Source: a virus. Taken from it: DNA of 29,207 bases. The translations under genes and the position numbers were made by a program. Below are positions 1 through 9,000 of the stretch, piece after piece (positions within the stretch are counted from its first letter, which is position 1; each line of letters starts with the position of its first letter). Under the pieces are notes generated by a model. That model worked only from the letters and a program-made list of their open reading frames with translations, had not been told where the DNA came from and did not search any database. Location: IMG/VR virus record IMGVR_UViG_3300020424_000019, positions 1 through 29,207 of that record. One strand, 5' to 3'.

Positions 1-3000
1 GTAACTGATTCTGGGATAGCAATAGCTTCTGTGTATTCTGATATTTTTGCTAGAAATGGATCAAAGGATGTGGATACTTTTGTGACAAGTGTGTCTCCAA
101 ACCCAGAAAAATCTATGTTTTCAACTCCTGTAAATAAGGAGTCAAATGCAGAAGAATCTAGACCCTCTACATTACTAAATGGACCAAAAACAAGATCTAT
201 ATACTCTTCCTTAGATAAACTCACTGAAAAGATTGTGGACAGTTGATCATCTAAGGATGCATTGAATGATTCATTGCTAATGCTGATGCTGTCAAAAAGA
301 TCAGTTATTGAACTATTGATACTGGTATTGTCTATAGAGACATTATCAATCATGCTTGTGAAAGATGAGGTAATTGCTCCTGAAGATACAGATATATTGT
401 CAACTGGTAAAAACAACAGAGCTAAATAATCATCATCACTAATAATATCCATTCCAATGATTGGTGTGAATATATGTGTCAAGTAGCTGATCGGCTCTAC
501 TGAAGAAGGCAATGGATCTGTCAAATAATTTAGATAGTTTTCAAATCCAACAATGATGTTATCAAGAGGCTTCATCAAGTAATTTAGGTACTCCGCTTCT
601 GTCAGAGTTACATTGATTGTACCTGTTCCTATGCCACCTGTATCACCTGTGCCACCTATTCCACCACCACTACCAACATCTACTCCTGTTGTGTCAATTC
701 CTGAGAAGACCTCTGTAGGCTCACCGAATATCTCTGTAAAGGTTGCAGCTAAAGAAGGATCTAAATTTGAGCCTGTTAATGAATTATAAACTGATGATAT
801 TTCAGGGTCTGTTCCTCCAGTTAATCTGTTACCTGTTATATTTGAAATAGCATCTACTAAGTCATAGTTATAGTCTCTTCTTGCAACAACACCTCCATTT
901 TGATACTTGGCAATACCAATCTTATTTAGATTATCTAAATTCTTAATTCCTATATGAGAAGCAGAAGTTTTATTGATTACATACTCTCCTCCTTCTAATT
1001 CTATATCAACTCCACCCATTGAATGAGATGGCCCAACTATTTTCCCACCAGTTTCTCCTCTTGCTTTTGCACGTTCAAGATACATTGAATATAGTGCTCC
1101 TCTAAATACATTATCACCACCATATGGGCCTCCTATTTTAATTTTATTTGGATTAAAATTCATCAAATCATAAGGCATGTATTCAGGGAACCCTGTTGCT
1201 CTTCTATAAGCATCTCCTCTTGCAACATCAATGACGTTATGTAAAAAAACATATTTATCAAACCTGTTACTACCAAAGTCACTATAAGAATCATAAAACT
1301 TTTGTCTAAGATCACCCCTATAATTACTAGCTGTAAAACCTCCTGGTAAAAGTGAGCTACCCTTTCTACCAAATATTTCTGAAAACTTACCTGTCTTTGA
1401 AGGAATTGAAGCTGAACCTAATGAACTATATCCTAAATATCCTCTTCCTCCACTGTAACGATAACCTGCATGTGAATAACTAGGATGAGATGCTCCAAAT
1501 GTGTCAGGAATTCCAAAAAATTCAGTAGCAGTTTTAACTCCAGATCCTGCATAACTGGTATACCGATTATCTTCAGCAGTATGGAATGGATTTCGATTAT
1601 AAGTTATCTTTTGATCTTGAGAGCCATATGATCCAGAAGTTGGAGATAAATGGTTATATGGATAACTTAAACTATTTCCTGCATAATAAGTATATGGTTG
1701 ATTGTAACCATCTGGACCAGCAAAAGCATTTCTTACAGCAATTCCCCCAATAATTGCTTTCTTTAAAATAACTAATTCATGTTCAACATTTTTTTGTGAA
1801 TAACTATACTGATCCATCCATGATTTCATTTCAGACATAAATCCACCTGAAATTTCAGATGAACTAGATCCATTTTGTCTATTTGTTAAATCAATTCCAC
1901 TAGGATTAGAAGTTACAAAAGCAAAAAGTCTGTCAACTCTATCAGATATTTCATTAACTGCTTCATTTGAAACGGAACTTTTCAATATTGCTCCAATTCT
2001 TGCATCTCCAGCACCACCACTAAACAAATCTAATATTTCTGCACCTATTTCATAAACACTATCCCAAGATATTTCTTTTGTAGTTGTTGTTGTTGTTGAT
2101 CCTGTAAGTCCAAATAAGGTAGAAACCCAATTAAAGACTGTGTTTGTTATTGTTGATATAACACTATGAACATTTGATATTAAAAGATTAACAGCATCAT
2201 TTATTTTTATAACAATATCGGAAATAATTTCACCAACTGATGAAGCAATATCCATAACTGTATTGCCAAGATTTTCAATCATTTCCTTTATTCCTGGTGG
2301 GAACCCTTTGTATGGAGTATATGCAAAATTGAATATTCCCTCAGTAAGACCATCAACAACTCCCATTTCCAACTTGACACCACCTAATAAAGATTCACTG
2401 CTGCCTTCTTGGATTCTTAATAAAAGGTTAGGTATTGAGTTAGATTTATTTTGTAAGGTGTTTGCTCTTGATCTATCTGCTGGTGTTTTAACAAGTCCAC
2501 CACTAGAGAACATACCACTACCACCATAACTTGCAGATCCACCACCTGGATAAGGATTTGATAATCCAAGTATCTGGAAAATGCTTTGAATTCCAGCAGG
2601 GACCGTTACAGAACCAAAACCCTCATGGAGAGATCTTGGCAAATTCACACCTAAATCTACTCCTACATCACCACCAAGTATCTGAGATATTGTACCACCT
2701 GTTTTTGCTTCAAAATCTAAAAGCTGAATATTTGCTAATTGTGAAACAAAATTAGGATCAGTTAATCTTCGTTTATTTATATCATTTTCAGAAAAACCAG
2801 CACCGCTATATGCATCTGCATAAACATTTGTATAACCACCATTAGCAAACATTGGCCTAAACTCTTTATTAAGCTCAGGTGGCTTATCCTCAGTTTTCAT
2901 TCTGCCAATATTGTTTATAAAATCCAACGCTGGAAGACCTAATGCTGCTACTGATCTTTTATTAATAATATACTCTCCTCCTTCCATTTCTATAGGAGCA

Positions 3001-6000
3001 CCATTTACTGTTGCTTTAATTCCTCCTTGAGCATGAGAAGGACCTTTTAGCATCCCACCATCAGAAAATTCTGGGACTGCTCCTCCCTCTCCAAATTCAA
3101 TTAAATATTTTGGTGTCTGTGGCAAAAATTGATGAAATGGATTAGGTAGTAATGGAATGCCGCTAAAAACTGTCGCAGTTAAATTACCTAATTGAGTTCC
3201 CAGCCAATCCCCTAAATCAAAAGATCCTCCTGTCAAAAGATTTGTTGCTGCAGTGGAAAGTTTAGAAACAAAATCAAATGAACTAGTTGTAAAATCAAAG
3301 GCAGCACTATATAAGGAGTTACCCAATGACTGAAGACTGTAAGGACTCCCTCCAGAAAAAGCCTTACTTATTAAATCAGATGCTAATGTTGTGAGAGTCA
3401 TTGCTCCACTTGTCAAATTGAATGCATAGTTGATCAAACTATTTGCCAAGTTTTGGAAAGTCATTGCTTGCCCACCACCAAAAGCCATCCCCAGTATATC
3501 TTGAGCAAGTGTAAGTAAGGCCATTCCTCCTGTTGCCTGGAATGCCATCTTGACAAGATCTTCAGCAAGTTTTGTCAATGACTGTGCAGTTCCACTTCCG
3601 AAAGCCATATCTAACAAGTCTCTTGCTAATGTTGCCAAAGACATTGCTGAACTTGTTAAATTAAATGCATAGTCTATTAAAGCATCTGCCAATCCTTGAG
3701 GGGTAAGTGCTTGACCTCCTCCTCCAAAGGCCATATTCAAAATATCTTGAGCCAAGGTTGCCAAAGCCATTCCACCTGTTACCTCAAAGGCCTTTGAAAT
3801 CAAATCTTCTGCTAAAGATGTTAAAGACTTTGCCGTTCCTTCCCCAAAAGCCATGTCTAACAAATCACCAGCAAGTGTAGATAAAGACATTGCTGAACTT
3901 GTCAGATTGAAGGCATAATCAATTATTGTATTTGCAAGATTTTCAAATGTTAGTGGCTGACCTCCTCCAAAAGCCATTCCTAGTAGATCTTCTGCAAGAT
4001 CCAGCAAGGCCATTGCTCCAGTTACTTCAAATGCTTTTGTGATTAGATCTTCTGCTAAGTCTTTCAGTGATTTAGCAGTACCTGAACCAAAAGCCATGTC
4101 AATTAGATCAGAATATAAATCAACCAATGTCATTGGATTCAACATATCAAATGCAATATTGATTAATTTATTTGCTAAATCTCCAAGAGGCTGTGCTACT
4201 CCTGTAAATAACTTATTTAAAAGATCTTCAACAGCCTTACCCATCCCGACTGCATCACCTGTAAATAATGCACCGAAAAAGTCCTGTAGGAATACATTAT
4301 AATCTACTGCTATATCTGTGATTGGTTTTAAGAGTTTTGCAATAAATTCATTGTAATCAACAGTAAGGCCAATAATCGGTTTTAGAACTGTATCCAAAAA
4401 TTCAGTTGCAAATACTTCTATCCCAGTAATTGCATCTTCTATGATTTTACCTATATCTATACTTGTCACATTTGTAAGAACGGAATCCAGAAGATTCTCT
4501 ATATACGCTACAAAATCTATTGCCTCTGCTGGTAAAAAACTCTTGATGGCCTGTGACAATAAATCTCTTATGTATGAAACAAAGTTAATTGCTTCACTGC
4601 TAACATCAAATGCCTTTCCTAGAAGATCTAATGCTGCATCAACAAGAGGCATACTTTCTCCAGAAAATAAATCCTCAATCAAGTTGACTGCAGCCGTTGC
4701 CAAATTCATTGGTGTGCCAGCAAAAATTTCTGACATAAATTCACCAGCAGCATCCATCAAATCCTTAGGTGTTCCTGAAAAGATATGATCAAATAAATCT
4801 GATATAAATTGTGTTATGGTTACAGCAACTCCTGTGATTGGTCTGAAGATTCTGTCTAAGAAATCAATTGTTCCTATTGTAAAACCACTTAGGAATGAAA
4901 ACAGATTATTTAAAAATGTGGTAACTGATACATCAAGACCAGAAATTGGTTTAAATAATTCTGTTAAAAAGTTAGTTACTGTTATTCCAAGATTTGAAAG
5001 AGGTTCTTTAATAACACTTGAAATCCAATCAACTGTTTCAACAGATATTTCTGATATTGGTTTAAGAATTCCATTTAAAAATTCTGCAACATCAATGTCA
5101 GCCATTTTTTCAATAGGACCAAATATACCTGTAGGGCTATTACCAAACAGATATTTCAATGGATCTATTTGAGCCATATCCACTAATGGCTGAAAAATAT
5201 TTGTAATGAACTGACCAATAGAAACAGTAAGTCCTGCTAAGGGTTTAAATAATTCATCTAAAAACTTATCAAAATCTATGCCTGTTATTTTACTCAGAGG
5301 ATCTGTTATTTTCTTTAAAAACTCATCTACATTTATATCAAGCCCAACAATTGGCTTAAATAGTTCTGTTAGAAAATCATTGTAATCAACAACAAGTCCT
5401 ACAATTGGATTAGTAATCTTTGATACAAAATCACCAGCATCTATTTCTGTAATTGTGCTGAGTGGATCTGTAAGAACCTTCTGTATAAAAGTAGCAGCAT
5501 CTATTTTTGAAAGATTATCAAGAGGAGAAAGGAGTGCATCAATAATAGAATCTGTATTTATCCCTGTAATGTTTTTAATTGGATCAAGAATAATATCCAT
5601 AAATGAAGTAGCATCTATAGATAAATTTTGAAGTGGGTCAATTAAAATATTCTGAGTCCAATCAGCAATATCCAAACTACCTATATTTGATATAGGCTTT
5701 AGTATTTCATCAATAAAGTCAGCAACATTTAGTTGACCAAGAGTTCCAATTGGATCTGTGATTACAGATTTTGTCCAATCTCCAATATCTAAAGAACCTA
5801 GATCAGATATAGGTTTAAATACTGCATCCAATAAATCTTGGAAACTGCCACCTGTTAGTTTGGTGATTGGCCCAAGAACACCACCATTCCCATCTGTCCC
5901 TGTTAGGAATTGAGAAAATGATGTGGTTAAATTACTGAAGGGTTCTGTCAGCTTATTGATTAGATCATCACCTGTAATTCCAGTGATACTAGTAATTGGT

Positions 6001-9000
6001 TCTAATACGACAGACAAGAAGTCATCAATCAGCAGTTCTCCCATTCTGAGAATAGGATTTAGGACTGCAGAAATGTATGAACCAATATCAATTTCAGAAA
6101 TGGTAAGGATGGGGTACAGAACAGAGGTGAGGTAATCAACAATATTAATTGATAAATTCCTGAGAGGTTCTATCAGAACACTAGAAACCCAGGACACTAA
6201 ATCTACATCTCCCATACTGGTAATCGGGTCAACTAAAACTGCAGTCACCCAATCCCCAACATCAACCAGTATTCCGGTTATGGGCTGTAATATGCCAGCA
6301 AGGAAATCAGCACCTAGTATTTTCCCAACTAGTGCAGTGATTGGAGCAAGAACTCCATTTGGACTATTCCCAAATAAATAGTGGAGAGGATTTAAATCTA
6401 ATTTTAATATTGGAGTAAAGAGATATGTAAGAAAATCTCCTATACTCGTTGCCATATCTGGGATGAAAGAAAACAGACCATCTAAAAAGTCTTGGAAACT
6501 TGGTCCAGTAAAGATACCAAATAAATTTGTAAAGAAACTTTCTACGAATGTGACAAATTGACCATTGCCAACTATATCAAATAGTCCTTGAAAAAGAGCT
6601 TCAAGAAGTGCTGTAAAGTTACCGTCTGCACCTTTGAAAATTGAAAAGAACCCAGTAATAAACTCGTTGATAAATGTCAGGAAATTACCAGTCAATCTAA
6701 GAATTGGGTCCATTATGAATTTCAAAAATTCTGCAAATGTCCCAAATATTGTTTCTAAAAATTCTTTAATCCCATCTATTACTGCTTGTACCAAACTTCC
6801 CAAAATACCAGCAAGGTCGATACCAGTAAGATCTGGTCCTGTTCTTAACTTTACTGCCCCTGACGGATCTATATCCCCAATTTCTGGCCTAATACCACTC
6901 TGAAATCCTCTCCCTGTGTCAATTTGAGCTAAATCTTGTTCCAATGTAGTTGAACTAATTGCCTGCCCTCTCATTTCTGCATATCTAGCAAACTCAGCAC
7001 CAACATCAATATTCCCAAACTCTGCTATTTCTCTTAGCTCTATATCCTTGTCAATTTGGTCTATTTTATAGGACATAAAATCAATTAGCCCCATAAATTC
7101 AATAGTTCCTTCTCTATACTTATCAACAATTTGGTCAATAGAGGTAGCTAAATCAGAACCTGCAATTTTAAGATCAAATGCTCCTGCTTGAAGTTTTGCT
7201 GTAACCTCATCACCAAGCTCATCAACAAAGTCATCAGTTACACTAGTTATATCTGCAATGACCTTATTATAAATTTCTTGATATTTTGATGATGATTTAA
7301 ATATATCTTGGGATTGTTGAAGAAATTCTTTTGCAAATGCAGAAAATTCATCAAATTCTTCACTGTCCGCTCCTAATGCAGATGCAGCAGCATATAGCTC
7401 ATTATATTTTTCTGTTGCTGTTTCAAGTTTTACGGTTGGTGCAGCAAGATTCAGTGATGAGTTGACAATATCAAAAAGAACATCATCTATCTTTTGGAGT
7501 ACATCTCCAACACCAGATAAGGCCTCTTCAATATCTGTTAGTGCATCTCTTTCTGCCTCAAGAAGTGAAAGGCTCTTATATCCATCATCTACCGTTCCGG
7601 TTAAAAATCCTAAAATTCTGCCTAATATGTCAGTAAGTCCACCTATTAACTGGTCAAAAACAACAAATAAAGTTTGAAGAAATGCAGATAAATAAATAAT
7701 TGCTGGAGTAAGAGATTCAAATGCCCGTGAAAGAGGATCAAATATTTTGGCAAATGATTTAAAAAGCATCCTTCTAAAACCATTAAAAACCTTTAATAAT
7801 TGATATATAGGACTGAATACAGAACTTATTGATAATGCAAGATCTGCAATTCCATCTGCAACAACTTCAATACCTTTTTCATATCCTGACTGCTCTATTG
7901 CTCTCTGCATGGACTCATTTTCCATAACAGCATCTGTCAGATCTGAAAAATATTTTATTAAAATAAGATTAGTTACAGACATTCCTGCACTTACACCAGC
8001 ACCTACGGCAGCACCTGCTTCATCTATAGAGGCAGAAGCAAAAGAGGATGCTTTTTCACCAAAACTTTGTTCTGGGGCTGGGTCATAACCTGAAGGTCCA
8101 GTGTATTCTCTACTCCCAGGTGGTCTCGTTCCTCTTGGATCTAACGAAACTGGTCTTTCATATGCTTTATCAAACTCTTTAATAAATTGGCCTAATATGC
8201 TATTAGCACCGATTACATCATTGTAAAATTGTTTAAAGAAACTATCTGGCTTTTTAGACTCATTAGTTAATTTAATCTGTAATTTTAATGTTTCTTTTAG
8301 AAGATCTATTTGTTGTTCAAGTCTTTTAAGATCTGATTCTTCTAATCCTAAATCAAAAAGTTTGCTAGGATCTATTTTAAGAATTGTTGCTTCTATATCT
8401 CCAAAACTTTCATTGATTTGATTTATAGAATCCCTGCCAATGTTATTGTTTCTTGCAAACTGGATAATACTTTGATTGTATTGCTCAACGGCAGACATGA
8501 CTTCAGGGTTAACAAAATTAGAAAGAACCTCTCTGGATCTTCTTAAATTTGAAATCTTAACTTGTGTTAAAAGAAACTGATCACTGTAGTCAAAAATACC
8601 TTTTTCTAAGTCTAAGGCTATTCTCCTTTGTTCATTTAATTCTATTAATTGCTTTTTAGCAGCCTCTCTTTTATCAAATTGTTCAATTGCCTTATCAAGA
8701 GCACCCTTATCAAGTATATCTTCTTGTACTTTTGAAATATAAGACTCCCTCCTTAAGGAGCTTTCTAAATCAAATATCTCTAATCTTTTTCTGAGTCCAA
8801 CTACTCCGTTATTAATAAGATCGACCTCTTTTTCTGCAGATGCGACCTTATTTATTTCCTTAACTGTTTTAAGCCTTTCTTTTTCTGCAAAGTTTATGTC
8901 TTTGGTTACTTTCTTTTGTTCAAATATATTTTTTGAATAAAGCTCTTCTACTTGAAGTCTTGCAATTGAGTTTATATACCGATCAAAATCTATTTCACCA

